From Allobosea sp. (GTDB lineage Bacteria > Pseudomonadota > Alphaproteobacteria > Rhizobiales > Beijerinckiaceae), in assembly GCF_017308015.1 (NCBI RefSeq), contig NZ_JAFKFW010000025.1, forward strand, positions 1 through 64,000: DNA of 64,000 bases. The letters are read 5' to 3'. Made by a program: the position numbers and the translations under genes. Below, piece after piece: positions 16,872-26,502 of this stretch; position 1 is the first letter of the stretch, and each line of letters opens with the position of its first letter. A model generated the notes under the pieces. That model was not told where the DNA came from. It did no database searches and saw only the letters and a program-made list of their open reading frames with translations.

Positions 16872-17639
16872 ATGCGCGGACTAGCAGGCAAGGTCATCCT
16901 CGTCACCGGCTCCTCCACCGGCATCGGTTATGCGATGGCCGAGCGACTTGTCGCCGAGGGCGCCAGGGTGTTGATCCACGGCCGCGACGCGGCGGAAGTC
17001 AGTGCAGCCGTCGCCAGGCTTGGTACCGCGACGGCGGGCTCGGCCGGAGATCTCGCCGAGCCTGCAACCGCGCAGGCCATCGTCGATGCGACGTTGGCCG
17101 CCTTCGGCCGCATCGACGGGCTCGTCAACAATGCCGGCATCTATCCGCGCGGCATCCTGACCGAGACCACTGCCGCCTTCTTCGACCATATGTTCGCGAT
17201 CAACACCCGCGCGCCGCTGCTCTGCGCGGAAGCCGCGATCCGCGCCTTCCGGGCGCAGAAATCGCCTGGCGCCATCGTCACCGTCGGCTCGATCAACGCC
17301 TATTGCGGCCTGTCGAATCTCACGGTGTATTCGATGTCGAAGGGTGCGCTGATGACCATGACGCGCAACCTCGCCAACACGCTCGGCCCCGAGCGCATCC
17401 GCGCCAACCAGCTCAATGTCGGCTGGACCTGGACCGCCAACGAGGATGCGACGCAACAGCGCGAGGGCCGCAAGCCCGGCTGGCAGAACCATCTGCCGCT
17501 GCGGGACGCCCCGACCGGCCGGATCATGCAGCCGGAGGAGATCGCCGCTCACACCGCCTTCTGGCTCTCGGAGGACAGTGCGCCGGTCTCCGGGCAGATC
17601 TACGAGGCCGAGCAGTTCCCGATGATCGGGCGCGGATGA
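16872..17639 (+). CDS. SDR-family oxidoreductase
   Basis: 255 residues with the classical short-chain dehydrogenase pattern: cofactor loop TGSSTGIG, structural NNAG in LVNNAGIY, catalytic Ser in VTVGSINAY and the YSMSK pair. A late W-T-W segment (NVGWTWTAN) replaces the more common PG turn. The RANQLNVGW stretch and FWLSEDSAPVSGQ are family-typical. Substrate unknown. The stop overlaps the ATG of the following kinase gene (ATGA), indicating an operon. The start ATG at 16872 was chosen because the upstream frame is antisense to the VOC gene. Confidence 0.87.
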   Translation: MRGLAGKVILVTGSSTGIGYAMAERLVAEGARVLIHGRDAAEVSAAVARLGTATAGSAGDLAEPATAQAIVDATLAAFGRIDGLVNNAGIYPRGILTETTAAFFDHMFAINTRAPLLCAEAAIRAFRAQKSPGAIVTVGSINAYCGLSNLTVYSMSKGALMTMTRNLANTLGPERIRANQLNVGWTWTANEDATQQREGRKPGWQNHLPLRDAPTGRIMQPEEIAAHTAFWLSEDSAPVSGQIYEAEQFPMIGRG

Positions 17640-18487
17640 GCGAGGCTTCGCAAGAGGTCTTCGCCCCCTGGCTCGTCCGCTGGGGTCTCGTCTCCGACGG
17701 CGAGTCGATCAGGACCCATGCCAGCCGCCTGCTCCCTGTCCTGCGGGGCGGCACGCCTGCCATGCTCAAGCTGCCCGAGGTCGAGGACGAACGGCGCGGC
17801 TACCTGCCGCTGGAATACTGGAACGGCGATGGCGCCGCGCGCCTCCTCGCCCGCAGCGAGCATGGCGAAGCTATGCTGATCGAACGCGCCACCGGCCAGC
17901 GCTCGCTCGCTGCCATGGCCCGCAGCGGCGCCGAGGGCGACGACGAAGCGACCGCCATCCTCTGCGATGCCATCGCGGCCCTGCAGAAGCCGCGCGGACC
18001 GGCTCCCACCGGGCTGATCCCGCTCGACATCTGGTTCGAGGACCTCTTTCCGGCTGCCTCCAAGCATGGCGGCCTGCTCGCCCGCGCCGCGATGGAGGCA
18101 AACGCGCTATTGCCCACGCAGCAGGAGATCGTGCCGCTCCATGCCGATCTGCATCACGACAATGTTCTGGATTTCGAGGGACGCGGCTGGCTCGCCATCG
18201 ACCCGAAATCGGTGATCGGCGATCGCGCCTTCGAATACACGATCCTGTTCTGCGACCCCGATCTCGCCGATCCCGAGCCGGCGGTCGCCGTCGCGCCGGG
18301 CGCTTTCGAGCGCCGGCTGGAGATCGTGCTGGCGAAATCGGGGCTGGAGCGCCAGCGGCTACTGTGCTGGATCATCGCCTGGTGCGGGTTGTCGGCGAGC
18401 TGGTTCATCGAGGACGAAAACCCGCTGGCGGAGATCAACCTCTCTGTCGCCGGGCGAGCGATCGCGGCCTTGGATGCGGGCTGGTGA
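17636..18487 (+). CDS. APH-family aminoglycoside/hydroxyurea phosphotransferase-like kinase
   Basis: 283 residues. The kinase catalytic loop is HADLHHDNVL, with the DFG-equivalent Asp in WLAIDPKSVIGD. The extended block and FLEYW-like N-lobe match the APH(6)/hydroxyurea phosphotransferase family more than APH(3'). Such genes are frequent in soil bacteria without giving resistance. It is translationally coupled to the SDR gene by a 4-bp overlap, suggesting a shared small-molecule substrate, which is inference. Confidence 0.85.
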   Translation: MSEASQEVFAPWLVRWGLVSDGESIRTHASRLLPVLRGGTPAMLKLPEVEDERRGYLPLEYWNGDGAARLLARSEHGEAMLIERATGQRSLAAMARSGAEGDDEATAILCDAIAALQKPRGPAPTGLIPLDIWFEDLFPAASKHGGLLARAAMEANALLPTQQEIVPLHADLHHDNVLDFEGRGWLAIDPKSVIGDRAFEYTILFCDPDLADPEPAVAVAPGAFERRLEIVLAKSGLERQRLLCWIIAWCGLSASWFIEDENPLAEINLSVAGRAIAALDAGW

Positions 18488-18498
18488 GACGCGCCCGC

Positions 18499-18593
18499 GC
18501 GTCATTCTCGGGTGAAGCGCAGCCTAACCCAAGAACCTCTGGACGAGAAGACCCTGGCTTTCGAGATGTCCGGGTCAAGCCCGGGCGTGACGC
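18499..18593. repeat. Dispersed GTCAT/ATGAC palindromic element (copy 2)
   Basis: Intergenic element from GCGTCATTCTCGGGTGAAGC to CCCGGGCGTGACGC, with inner halves GTCATTCTCGGG and CCCGGGCGTGAC. It lies between the kinase gene and the small secreted protein. The remainder of the gap to 18751 holds nothing I recognise. Confidence 0.6.
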
Positions 18594-18751
18594 AGCCACC
18601 CTGAATCAAAGCCTGAGCACCTGCCCGCAAGCGCTTCAATCGATTCGATGATCGCCATCTTCAACCATCATTTCCGTCATGCTGTTGACGGCCCACGCGC
18701 TCCCGATAGGATGCCCAAGATTACGTTAGGTAATAAACCGCGGGATCGTCG

Positions 18752-19069
18752 ATGCGCATCATCATCCTGGCCGCGACAGCCTTGATCGGCCCGCTCGGCA
18801 TCGCCAACGCTCAAGACAAGCCGGTGCCGAAAGGCGAATTGCAGAAACTGATCGTTGGGCAGACGATCACGGCGGGAGGCTCGTTGAGCTACGGAGCCGA
18901 TGGCCGCTACACTTACAATGGCGGCAGCCCCGGCACTTACAGGATCGCCAACGGGCGCATTTGCGTGGATTTCGACAATGGCCGAGCCCGTTGCGACAAG
19001 ATCGTCAAGGATGCCGGGAACTATTACCTCATTACCAGCAAGGGAGACCGCTTCCAGTTCAAGCGCTGA
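18752..19069 (+). CDS. Small secreted protein of unknown function
   Basis: 105 residues with a clear signal peptide (residues 1-20, cleavage after ANA). The mature part is beta-rich: TAGGSLSYGADGRYTYNG, a PGTYRIANGRICVDF segment, then a paired Cys (CVDF and ARCDK, likely a disulfide) and a C-terminal GDRFQFKR. It looks like a small beta-sheet periplasmic domain. Family not recognised. The reading frame, signal and codon use support a real gene. Confidence 0.7.
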   Translation: MRIIILAATALIGPLGIANAQDKPVPKGELQKLIVGQTITAGGSLSYGADGRYTYNGGSPGTYRIANGRICVDFDNGRARCDKIVKDAGNYYLITSKGDRFQFKR

Positions 19070-19081
19070 CGGCGTCCCGCT

Positions 19082-21067
19082 TCACTCCCCCAGCACGACC
19101 ACCTTCGCGCCTTCGGCGACCTGCGCTCCCGGCTCACCCGCAACCTCGCTGACGGTGCCGTCGCGCGGGGCGGTCAGCACATGCTCCATCTTCATCGCCT
19201 CGACGATGGCGAGGCGCTGGCCCTTGGTCACGGCCTCGCCCGGCGCGACGAAGAGCGCGACGAGCTTGCCGTGCATCGGCGCCTTGACGACGCCACCCGA
19301 ACCCGCAGCGGCATCGAGATCGACGCTGAACGGATCGAACAGCGACACGGCCGTCTGCCGGCCGCGGTGGAGCGCGAACCAGACGCCACCCTCGCCCTCG
19401 GCCAGCGCAATCTCGTGCTCGCCCTCGCCGATCTCGTGACCAGGCAGGCTGACGCGCGCATCGTCGCCATGCCACTCGATCCGGGCATCGATACGCTCGC
19501 CATCGACAGTCAGCGGCAGCCCCAACGGCTGGCGCGGCATCAGCGAGAAGGCGTCGGGGTCGAGCCAGGGCGAGCGGGCCTCGCCCTCCGCCCGGTCGGC
19601 AGCCGCAATCATGCCCGCCGCCTGCCGCTCCTCCTCGAGTTGCAGCGCCGCCGCTGCGACAGCCGCCGCATCGAGCGGCTGCGGCTCGGCGCCGAGCGCG
19701 CTGATATTGCGGTCGATGAAGCCGGTATCGAACGGCCCCTTCCGGAAGCCCTCGGCCTCGGTCAATTTCTTCAGGAAGGCGAGATTGGTGCGCGGGCCGG
19801 CGACCACCGTCTCGCCCAAAGCCGCACCCAGCCGGTCGAGAGCTTCGTCGCGCGTCGCGCCATGGGCGATCACCTTGGCGATCATCGGGTCGTAGAACGG
19901 CGTCACCGTATCGCCGGCCTCGACGCCGGTATCGATGCGGATGCCCTCGCCTTCCGGGAATTGCAGCGCCCAGAGCTTGCCGGTGGAAGGCAGGAAGCCC
20001 TTTTCGGGGTCCTCGGCATAGAGCCGCGCCTCGACCGCATGGCCCTTCGCGGTGACGTCGGCCTGCGTGAAGCCAAGCGGCTCGCCCGCCGCGACCTTCA
20101 ACTGCAATTCGACGAGATCGAGCCCGGTGATCGCCTCCGTTACCGGGTGCTCGACCTGGAGGCGGGTGTTCATCTCCATGAACCAGAAGCCGTCGGCCTT
20201 CAGCCCGTCACGCCCATCGGCGATGAACTCGACCGTGCCGGCCCCGACATAGCCAACCGCCCTGGCGGCCTCGGTCGCGGCTTTGCCCATCGCGGCGCGG
20301 ACCTCATCGCTCATGCCTGGCGCCGGCGCTTCCTCGATCACCTTCTGGTGGCGGCGCTGCAAAGAGCAATCGCGCTCATAGAGATGGACGACATTGCCGT
20401 GGCTGTCGCCGAAGACCTGGATTTCGACATGGCGCGGCGAGAGCACGTATTTCTCGACCAGCACGCGGGCATCGCCGAAGGCATTCTGCCCCTCGCGCTG
20501 TGCGCTGGTGAGCGCGTCATCGAAATCCTCGGGCCGGTCGACCTTCTTCATGCCCTTGCCACCGCCGCCCGCGACCGCCTTGATCAGCACGGGATAGCCG
20601 ATGCGCCGCGCTTCCGAGCGAAGGAAATCGGCGCCCTGCTCGGCGCCGTGATAGCCCGGCACCACCGGCACGCTGGCCTTCTCGACCAGCGCCTTGGCGG
20701 CATCCTTCAGGCCCATCGCCCTGATGGCCGAAGCCGGCGGACCGACGAAGACGATTCCGGCCGCGGCGCAGGCATCGGCGAAGTCGGCATTCTCGGAGAG
20801 GAAGCCGTAGCCAGGATGGATGCAGGCAGCGCCTGCCTCCTTCGCGACGGCGAGGATCTTGTCCGCGTCGAGATAGCTCTCGCGGGCCGGGGCGGGGCCG
20901 ATATGATGGGCCTCGTCCGCCATCTGAACGAACAGCGCCTCGGCATCGGCATCCGAATAGACGGCGATGGTGCGCAGGCCCAGCCGCCTGGCGGTGCGGA
21001 TGACCCGGCAGGCGATCTCGCCGCGATTGGCGATCAGGATGGAGGGCAGCTTGGCGGCGATCGTCAT
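19082..21067 (-). CDS. mccA: Acyl-CoA carboxylase biotin subunit (methylcrotonyl-CoA carboxylase alpha-like)
   Basis: 661 residues: biotin carboxylase domain (about 1-450) with IANRGEIACRV, the ATP-grasp GGGGKGM, EEAPAPG and EMNTRLQVEHPV. A linker follows, then a biotin carboxyl carrier domain with the biotinyl lysine in VEAMKMEH (about residue 627). It supplies carboxybiotin for a carboxyltransferase. The matching beta subunit at 24515-26122 is methylcrotonyl-CoA-like, which supports a role in leucine breakdown. The ATG at 21065-21067 (MTIAAKLPSI) is the family start. A second carboxylase alpha subunit of the propionyl type is at 54687. Confidence 0.88.
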   Translation of the reverse strand: MTIAAKLPSILIANRGEIACRVIRTARRLGLRTIAVYSDADAEALFVQMADEAHHIGPAPARESYLDADKILAVAKEAGAACIHPGYGFLSENADFADACAAAGIVFVGPPASAIRAMGLKDAAKALVEKASVPVVPGYHGAEQGADFLRSEARRIGYPVLIKAVAGGGGKGMKKVDRPEDFDDALTSAQREGQNAFGDARVLVEKYVLSPRHVEIQVFGDSHGNVVHLYERDCSLQRRHQKVIEEAPAPGMSDEVRAAMGKAATEAARAVGYVGAGTVEFIADGRDGLKADGFWFMEMNTRLQVEHPVTEAITGLDLVELQLKVAAGEPLGFTQADVTAKGHAVEARLYAEDPEKGFLPSTGKLWALQFPEGEGIRIDTGVEAGDTVTPFYDPMIAKVIAHGATRDEALDRLGAALGETVVAGPRTNLAFLKKLTEAEGFRKGPFDTGFIDRNISALGAEPQPLDAAAVAAAALQLEEERQAAGMIAAADRAEGEARSPWLDPDAFSLMPRQPLGLPLTVDGERIDARIEWHGDDARVSLPGHEIGEGEHEIALAEGEGGVWFALHRGRQTAVSLFDPFSVDLDAAAGSGGVVKAPMHGKLVALFVAPGEAVTKGQRLAIVEAMKMEHVLTAPRDGTVSEVAGEPGAQVAEGAKVVVLGE

Positions 21068-21098
21068 GGCGGCGGCATCCTCAGGAGACGTGCCGTCT

Positions 21099-21812
21099 TT
21101 ATAGCCCGCCCGTTGCGTCTGTCTGCGCCTTGTTGCGCAAACCGGTTTGCGACGCTTCCGAACCCACATTCCGCCGCAGCGAGCGCCAGATCGCCCATGT
21201 CGCCTGGAAGCAGATGCCGGCGACGACAAGGTCGAACAGATATTCCGGCCAGCGCACCGGCGCGACGCGGGCGGCGAGCCCGACCAGTGCGAATCCGGTC
21301 GTCGAGATCGTGTCGTTGCGGCTCGACAGCCAGGTCGCCTTGATCACCGGGTTCTCCTCGCGCCGGAAACGCCAGAGCGCTGCGACGACGAGGAAGGCGA
21401 TGACGATGGCGCTCGCCGCCGCGAAGCCGAGCGTCCAGACCTCGATCGGCCGCGGCCGGACGATCTTGTCCCAGAGATCGTAGAGTGTGTGCAGCCCGGC
21501 GACAGCCATGACGGCGCCGATCGCGACCGCCGCGAGCCGCTCGAGCCGCGCGTCACGGCCGAAGACGATCGCGGCGATGCCGTAGAGCGCGACGTCATAG
21601 ACCCAGTCGACGCCATCCTTGAAGAGCTGCGCATTGCCGATAGCGAGAGCCCAGACGACAGTCGCCACCGCCTGGATCAGGATACCGAGCGCAATGCCCC
21701 AGATCGTGAGCGTATAGGCGCGAGCGATAGCGGGGCTCGATACCGAACTCTCTCCGCCGCCGTCATGGTCGGGCTTGTCCCGACCATCCACGTCTTGCGC
21801 CGCGTCGACCAT
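21099..21812 (-). CDS. Cation-efflux-like membrane protein; start lies inside a dispersed repeat
   Basis: About 237 residues with five or six membrane segments. Acidic pairs fit the metal sites of the cation diffusion facilitator family in transmembrane helices two and five: KDGVDWVYD and SSRNDTISTTG. The protein lacks the long cytoplasmic C-terminal domain of YiiP. The only in-frame ATGs (21818 and 21812) fall within the dispersed repeat at 21762-21926. The first 25 codons therefore come from repeat DNA and read GRDKPDHDGG-like, unlike any family N-terminus. Substrate unknown. Confidence 0.68.
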   Translation of the reverse strand: MVDAAQDVDGRDKPDHDGGGESSVSSPAIARAYTLTIWGIALGILIQAVATVVWALAIGNAQLFKDGVDWVYDVALYGIAAIVFGRDARLERLAAVAIGAVMAVAGLHTLYDLWDKIVRPRPIEVWTLGFAAASAIVIAFLVVAALWRFRREENPVIKATWLSSRNDTISTTGFALVGLAARVAPVRWPEYLFDLVVAGICFQATWAIWRSLRRNVGSEASQTGLRNKAQTDATGGL

Positions 21813-21926
21813 CCTCACTCCGTCATTCCGGACAAGCCGCGAAGCCGCGCAGACCCGGAATCCATCATAGAGCGAAGCGTTTTACGATGGATTCCGGATC
21901 TCCGCTTCGCTGCCTCCGGAATGACG
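21762..21926. repeat. Dispersed GTCAT/ATGAC palindromic element (copy 3, composite)
   Basis: Composite of two units: CGTCATGGTCGGGCTTGTCC with CCGACCATCC, then CCGTCATTCCGGACAAGCCG up to CCTCCGGAATGACGG. The second unit includes GGATTCCGG as inner stem. It overlaps the 5' end of the cation-efflux-like gene and ends just before the SDR gene stop at 21946. Confidence 0.75.
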
Positions 21927-21945
21927 GCTCGGTTCAGGCGAGAGC

Positions 21946-22707
21946 TTATCCCCGCCCGACCAGCGGTGCCTTGGTCGCCATCACCGTGACGAACAGCACG
22001 TTCGCCTCGGGCGGCAGGCCGGCCATGTGCAGCACGGTCGTCGCGACATGCTCGACATCCATCACCGCCTCGACCTTGATCGAGCCATCCGCCTGCGGCA
22101 CGCCCGTCGTCATCTTGCGCGCCATCTCGGTCAGCGCATTGCCGATATCGACCTGACCGACGGCGATGTCGTATTTGCGCCCGTCAAGCGCAGCGGTCTT
22201 GGTCAGGCCCGAGATCGCGTGCTTCGTTGCGGTATAGGCAACGGAGTTCGGCCGCGGCGCATGGGCCGAGATCGAGCCGTTATTGATGATGCGCCCGCCG
22301 CGCGGCTCCTGGTCCTTCATCACCTTGAAGGCGGCCTGGGTGCAGAGGAACGGCCCGGTCAGGTTGGTGTCGACGACCTTCTGCCAGTCCTCCAGCGAGA
22401 GATCCTCCAGCAGCACGCCGCCCGGCGCGTTGACGCCGGCATTGTTGAAGAGCACGTCGACGCGGCCAAAAGCGGCCTTTGTCTTGGCGAACAGGTTCTC
22501 GACCGAGGCCTTGTCGGTGACATCGGTCGGCACCGCCAGAGCACGCCCCTTGTCGACGCCGGAGAGCTGGATCGTCTCCTCCAGCGCATCCGCGCGGCGG
22601 CCGGCCAGCACGGTGCGGTAGCCGTCCTTCAGGAAGGCGATGGCAACCGAGCGCCCCACGCCCGAACCGGCACCGGTGATGATCGCGACCTTGTTATGTC
22701 CCGCCAT
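21946..22707 (-). CDS. SDR-family oxidoreductase
   Basis: 253 residues. Cofactor loop [12 protein letters not shown] in LFNNAGVN, Ser in [10 protein letters not shown] and YTATK at the catalytic Tyr/Lys. The conserved D in PTDVTDKAS points to NAD(P) binding. Substrate unknown. The start ATG at 22705-22707 (MAGHNKVAI) is the family start. The gene is divergent from the kelch protein, about 150 bp away. Confidence 0.9.
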   Translation of the reverse strand: MAGHNKVAIITGAGSGVGRSVAIAFLKDGYRTVLAGRRADALEETIQLSGVDKGRALAVPTDVTDKASVENLFAKTKAAFGRVDVLFNNAGVNAPGGVLLEDLSLEDWQKVVDTNLTGPFLCTQAAFKVMKDQEPRGGRIINNGSISAHAPRPNSVAYTATKHAISGLTKTAALDGRKYDIAVGQVDIGNALTEMARKMTTGVPQADGSIKVEAVMDVEHVATTVLHMAGLPPEANVLFVTVMATKAPLVGRG

Positions 22708-22860
22708 GCGTTTCCCCGTATTTCCCTGAACCTAAATCGTTTGAGATGGCGCCCGACCATAACGGGCGAAACCGCCCAGGGGAACCATCAGACGGCCGGC
22801 ATTGCATGCGCTTGCCGCCCGCCAGCTGTGCCCTATCGTTGTAGTCGGGAGGACGACGCA

Positions 22861-23946
22861 ATGACCAGCCTGAACCGCCGCCATCTGCTCGCAGGCGCCG
22901 CCGCCGTGCTCGCTGGCCCTGCGCTTGCCCAGCAGCAGGGCCACGAGCATCACGGCCCGCAATACGAACGCCTGAGCCAGCCGGGCCGGATCGAGAAGCC
23001 GCCGCTCGCCACGACGCAGAACGTGTTCGATTCGCCGGCCCCGAAAGCAGCCTCCCCCGGCCGCTGGAGCGCCAGGGCGCCCTTGCCGCTGCCGCGCTCG
23101 GAAATGGCCTGGGCGACCGTGTTCGAGGACAAGATGCATGTCGTCGGCGGCTATGGCGAGCAGCGCACGGACCGCGCCTATCACCACGTTTATGACGGCA
23201 AGGCCGACAAATGGCATGACGGCGCGCCCCTGCCCCAGGGCGCCAACCATGTCGGCGTCGCCTTCCTCGACGGCAGGCTTTATGCGATCGGCGGCTTCCT
23301 CGAGCAGAACCGCAAGCCGCATCCGCGCTGCTTCACCTATGATCCCAAGACCGATCGCTGGGCCGAGATCGCCGCCCTGCCCCGTCCCGCCGGCTCGACC
23401 GCCGTGGTCGGGCTCGGCGGCGGTCTGCATGTCATCGGCGGCGCCATCGGCGAGACCACCGAGAGCAAGCGCTCGATCGACTGGCATCTGGTCTACGACC
23501 CGAAGGCCGATCGCTGGAGCGAGCGTACGCCTCTCCCAACCGCCCGCGATCACACCGGTACGCTCGCCATCGGCAGCCTGATCCATGTCATCGGCGGACG
23601 AGTGGATTCCTTCCACACCAACTCGAACCTGCACCATTCCTACGATCCGGCAGCGGACAAATGGACGATGCGCACGCCGATGCCGACCGGCCGCTCCGGC
23701 CATGGCGCGGTGCTCTATCGCGGCAAGGTCTTCGTCATGGGTGGGGAAGGTACCAATCGCGTCTTCGGCCAGATGGAGGCCTATGATCCGGCGACAGACG
23801 GCTGGGAGCAATATGCGCCGATGCTGACGCCCCGCCACGGGCTCGGCGCCGCGCTGGTCGGCGACGCGATCCATGTCGCCGGCGGCGGCCCGGTCATGGG
23901 CGGCGGGGTGCAGAGCGCCGTGCACGAGGCGTTTTCGTTGGGGTGA
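22861..23946 (+). CDS. Tat-exported kelch-repeat protein
   Basis: 361 residues. Twin-arginine-like signal NRRHLLAG plus a hydrophobic run and cleavage after ALA. A His-rich segment (QGHEHHGP) follows. The mature protein has about six kelch repeats, each with VVGG/IGG and a later Y-D-P-x-x-D-x-W (YDPKTDRW, YDPKADRW, YDPAADKW, YDPATDGW), giving a beta-propeller. Likely periplasmic. Start ATG at 22861 with GGAGGACG upstream. The function of these propellers in alphaproteobacteria is not established. Confidence 0.88.
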   Translation: MTSLNRRHLLAGAAAVLAGPALAQQQGHEHHGPQYERLSQPGRIEKPPLATTQNVFDSPAPKAASPGRWSARAPLPLPRSEMAWATVFEDKMHVVGGYGEQRTDRAYHHVYDGKADKWHDGAPLPQGANHVGVAFLDGRLYAIGGFLEQNRKPHPRCFTYDPKTDRWAEIAALPRPAGSTAVVGLGGGLHVIGGAIGETTESKRSIDWHLVYDPKADRWSERTPLPTARDHTGTLAIGSLIHVIGGRVDSFHTNSNLHHSYDPAADKWTMRTPMPTGRSGHGAVLYRGKVFVMGGEGTNRVFGQMEAYDPATDGWEQYAPMLTPRHGLGAALVGDAIHVAGGGPVMGGGVQSAVHEAFSLG

Positions 23947-24025
23947 ACGGAAAACGACAGGCGGATTGCCGCGGGTCGAGGCCGGGGCACCGTGTTATCG
24001 TCGAGCCGCCAACGGAGATTTCGCC

Positions 24026-24499
24026 TTGCTTCGCTCCCTGCTGATCACGTTCGCCCTGCTGATGATGGCTCCGGCCCTGCGCGCCCAGGAGCCGGCCGTC
24101 GAGGTCATCGGCATCGGTTCCACGCCAATCCGGCTCTCATCGCAATCCCTCACGGCGCTGCCCGTCGCCGAGCAAGAGGTGACGTTCGAGACCTCGAAAG
24201 GGCCGGCGACACGGCGCTACAAGGGCGTGCTGATCTGGGATGTCCTTCAGGCCAACAAGGCGCTCGACGGTCTGAAGCCCGCCGAGCAGCTGGAGAAGAC
24301 CTTCCTCGTCAGCGCGAAGGACGGTTACCGGATCGCATTCTCGATCGGCGAGATTCACCCCGATTTCGGCAACCTGCCGCTGATCCTCGTCTCGGCGGTG
24401 GACGGCAAGCCGCTTGACGGCGGCTGGCGCCTCGTCGCGCCCGGCGACAGGCGCGGCGCGCGAGCGGTCTTCGAGGTCGTGAAAATCGAATTGCGGTGA
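24026..24499 (+). CDS. Periplasmic molybdopterin-oxidoreductase-fold small protein
   Basis: 157 residues with a signal peptide (to ALRAQ) and a domain resembling the SUOX-type molybdopterin-binding fold, stripped to its small form: LTALPVAEQEVTFET, TRRYKGVLIWDVLQ, DGYRIAFSIGEI and PLDGGWRLVAPGD. The start is TTG at 24026 with GGAG eight bases upstream; the longer open frame has no family resemblance. It sits 79 bp downstream of the kelch protein in the same direction, so it may be one transcript. Molybdopterin ligands are not demonstrable. Confidence 0.75.
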   Translation: MLRSLLITFALLMMAPALRAQEPAVEVIGIGSTPIRLSSQSLTALPVAEQEVTFETSKGPATRRYKGVLIWDVLQANKALDGLKPAEQLEKTFLVSAKDGYRIAFSIGEIHPDFGNLPLILVSAVDGKPLDGGWRLVAPGDRRGARAVFEVVKIELR

Positions 24500-24514
24500 G
24501 AGGCACCTCGCCGC

Positions 24515-26122
24515 TTACATCCGGAACACGCCGAACTTCGTCTCCGGCACCTCGGCATTGAGCGTCGCCGAGAAAGCCAGCGCCAGCACGCGGCGGGTCT
24601 CGGAGGGCAGGATGATGCCGTCGTCCCAGAGCCGCGCCGTGGCAAAGTAGGGCGACCCTTCTTCTTCATAGCGGTTGCGGATCGGCGCCTTGAACGCTTC
24701 CTCGTCGGCGGCAGGCCAGCTCTTGCCCTCGGCCTCGATATTGTCGCGGCGCACGGTCGCGAGCACGCTCGCCGCCTGCTCGCCACCCATCACCGAAATC
24801 CGCGAATTCGGCCAGGTGAATAGGAAGCGCGGCGAATAGGCCCGCCCGCACATGCCGAAATTGCCCGCGCCGAAGGAGCCCCCGACGAGAACCGTGATCT
24901 TCGGCACCCGCGCCGAAGCCACCGCCGTGACGAGCTTGGCACCGTCCTTGGCGATGCCGCGCGTCTCGACATCGCGCCCGACCATGAAGCCCGTGATGTT
25001 CTGCAGGAAGAGCAGCGGAATCCGCCGCTGGCAGCACAGCTCGATGAAATGCGCGCCCTTTAGCGCGCTCTCCGAGAACAGGATGCCGTTATTGGCGATG
25101 ATGCCGACCGGGATGCCGTGGATGCGGGCGAAGCCCGTCACCAGCGTCGTGCCGTAGAGCTTCTTGAACTCGTCGAACTCCGAGCCGTCGACCAGCCGCG
25201 CGATCACCTCGCGGATGTCGTATTGCTTCTTGAGGTCGGTCGGGACGACGGCTTCGAGCTCCGCCGGATCGTAGAGCGGCTCGACCGGCTCGGCGAGGTC
25301 GATATCCGGCCGTTTCACGCTGTTGAGATTGCCGGCGATGCGCCGCGCTATCGCGAGCGCATGCGTATCGTCGCCAGCGTAGTGATCGGCGACGCCCGAG
25401 AGCCGGGCATGGATATCGGCGCCGCCGAGATCCTCGGCCGAAACGACCTCGCCGGTCGCAGCCTTCACCAGCGGCGGGCCGCCCAAAAAGATCGTGCCCT
25501 GCTTCCGGACGATCACCGTCTCGTCCGACATCGCCGGCACATAGGCGCCGCCGGCCGTGCAGGAGCCCATCACCACCGCGACCTGCGGGATGCCCTCGGC
25601 GGAAAGCGTCGCCTGATTGTAGAAGATGCGGCCGAAATGCTCGCGATCGGGGAAGACCTCGGTCTGGTGCGGCAGGTTCGCGCCGCCGGAATCGACGAGA
25701 TAGATGCAGGGCAAGCGATTCTCGCGCGCGATCTCCTGCGCCCGCAGATGCTTCTTCACCGTCATCGGGTAATAGGTGCCGCCTTTGATCGTCGCATCGT
25801 TGCAGACGATCATGCATTCGCGCCCGGCGACGCGGCCGATGCCGGCGATCATGCCGGCGGCATGGACATCGCCCTCATACATGCCGAAGGCGGCGAGCGA
25901 GCCGATCTCGAGAAAGGCCGAGCCCGGATCGGTCAGCCGCAGTACGCGTTCGCGAGGCAGGAGCTTGCCGCGCGCCGTATGGCGTTCGCGGGACTTGGCA
26001 TTGCCGCCGAGCGCGGCGGTGGCACGGTGCTGCTGGAGCTCGTCGCGCAGTCCGGCCCAGGCTTCGACATTGGCGCGCGTCTCGGCCGAATCCAGATCGA
26101 CCTTGCTCTCGATGACAGGCAC
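24515..26122 (-). CDS. mccB: Acyl-CoA carboxyltransferase beta subunit (methylcrotonyl-CoA carboxylase-like)
   Basis: 535 residues, crotonase-fold carboxyltransferase. It carries the paired oxyanion glycine loops ([17 protein letters not shown] and [22 protein letters not shown]), and the methylcrotonyl-type stretches [16 protein letters not shown] and [12 protein letters not shown]. The carboxyl is accepted from carboxybiotin of the alpha subunit (19082-21067). Start: GTG at 26122 has GAGGAG seven bases upstream; a TTG at 26143 is an alternative. Function in leucine catabolism is inferred from the family and supported by ivd at 46800. Confidence 0.9.
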   Translation of the reverse strand: MPVIESKVDLDSAETRANVEAWAGLRDELQQHRATAALGGNAKSRERHTARGKLLPRERVLRLTDPGSAFLEIGSLAAFGMYEGDVHAAGMIAGIGRVAGRECMIVCNDATIKGGTYYPMTVKKHLRAQEIARENRLPCIYLVDSGGANLPHQTEVFPDREHFGRIFYNQATLSAEGIPQVAVVMGSCTAGGAYVPAMSDETVIVRKQGTIFLGGPPLVKAATGEVVSAEDLGGADIHARLSGVADHYAGDDTHALAIARRIAGNLNSVKRPDIDLAEPVEPLYDPAELEAVVPTDLKKQYDIREVIARLVDGSEFDEFKKLYGTTLVTGFARIHGIPVGIIANNGILFSESALKGAHFIELCCQRRIPLLFLQNITGFMVGRDVETRGIAKDGAKLVTAVASARVPKITVLVGGSFGAGNFGMCGRAYSPRFLFTWPNSRISVMGGEQAASVLATVRRDNIEAEGKSWPAADEEAFKAPIRNRYEEEGSPYFATARLWDDGIILPSETRRVLALAFSATLNAEVPETKFGVFRM

Positions 26123-26234
26123 GGGCGCGCTCCTCGACGACAATCTCCGCCGAGTTTATGGCGCGCCGCGTCGAAAACGCCAACCGGCGCGGACGCATGG
26201 ACGCGGCCATGCAAATCCGCGCCGCTGGAGCGAC

Positions 26235-26435
26235 TCATTCCTTCATCTTGTTGATCGAGCCGGTCACGGACGGCGCGGCCACGGCCCCGATCGCGCCACC
26301 GGCAATGGCTCCGATCGGTCCACCGACGAGCGCGCCGGCTCCCGCGCCGGCGGCTGCTCCTGCGATACGCTGGTCGGTCGTGTTGCAGGCCGCAAGCAGC
26401 ATGGCGAGGCTCCCCGCCCAAAAAACACTTCGCAT
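26235..26435 (-). CDS. Small glycine-zipper lipoprotein
   Basis: 66 residues from ATG at 26433-26435 (MRSVFWAGS). Lipoprotein signal with lipobox LLAACN, then a glycine-zipper stretch (AGAAAGAGAGALVGGPIG, AIAGGAIGAV) that looks like the outer-membrane YMGG/17-kDa-antigen type. The end is SINKMKE. An upstream in-frame ATG at 26453 would put charged residues before the signal. Function is not known beyond envelope. Confidence 0.75.
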   Translation of the reverse strand: MRSVFWAGSLAMLLAACNTTDQRIAGAAAGAGAGALVGGPIGAIAGGAIGAVAAPSVTGSINKMKE

Positions 26436-26502
26436 TGTCGTCCCCATCTTCACCCCAACCCCGAGGGCGAAGATGGCGGCGCCATGGCTAACGGATGGTA
26501 AA

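Noticed and set aside
19181-21343. Open frame of 720 codons on the plus strand
   Set aside because: Antisense to mccA with no family motifs; a by-product of high GC and codon bias.
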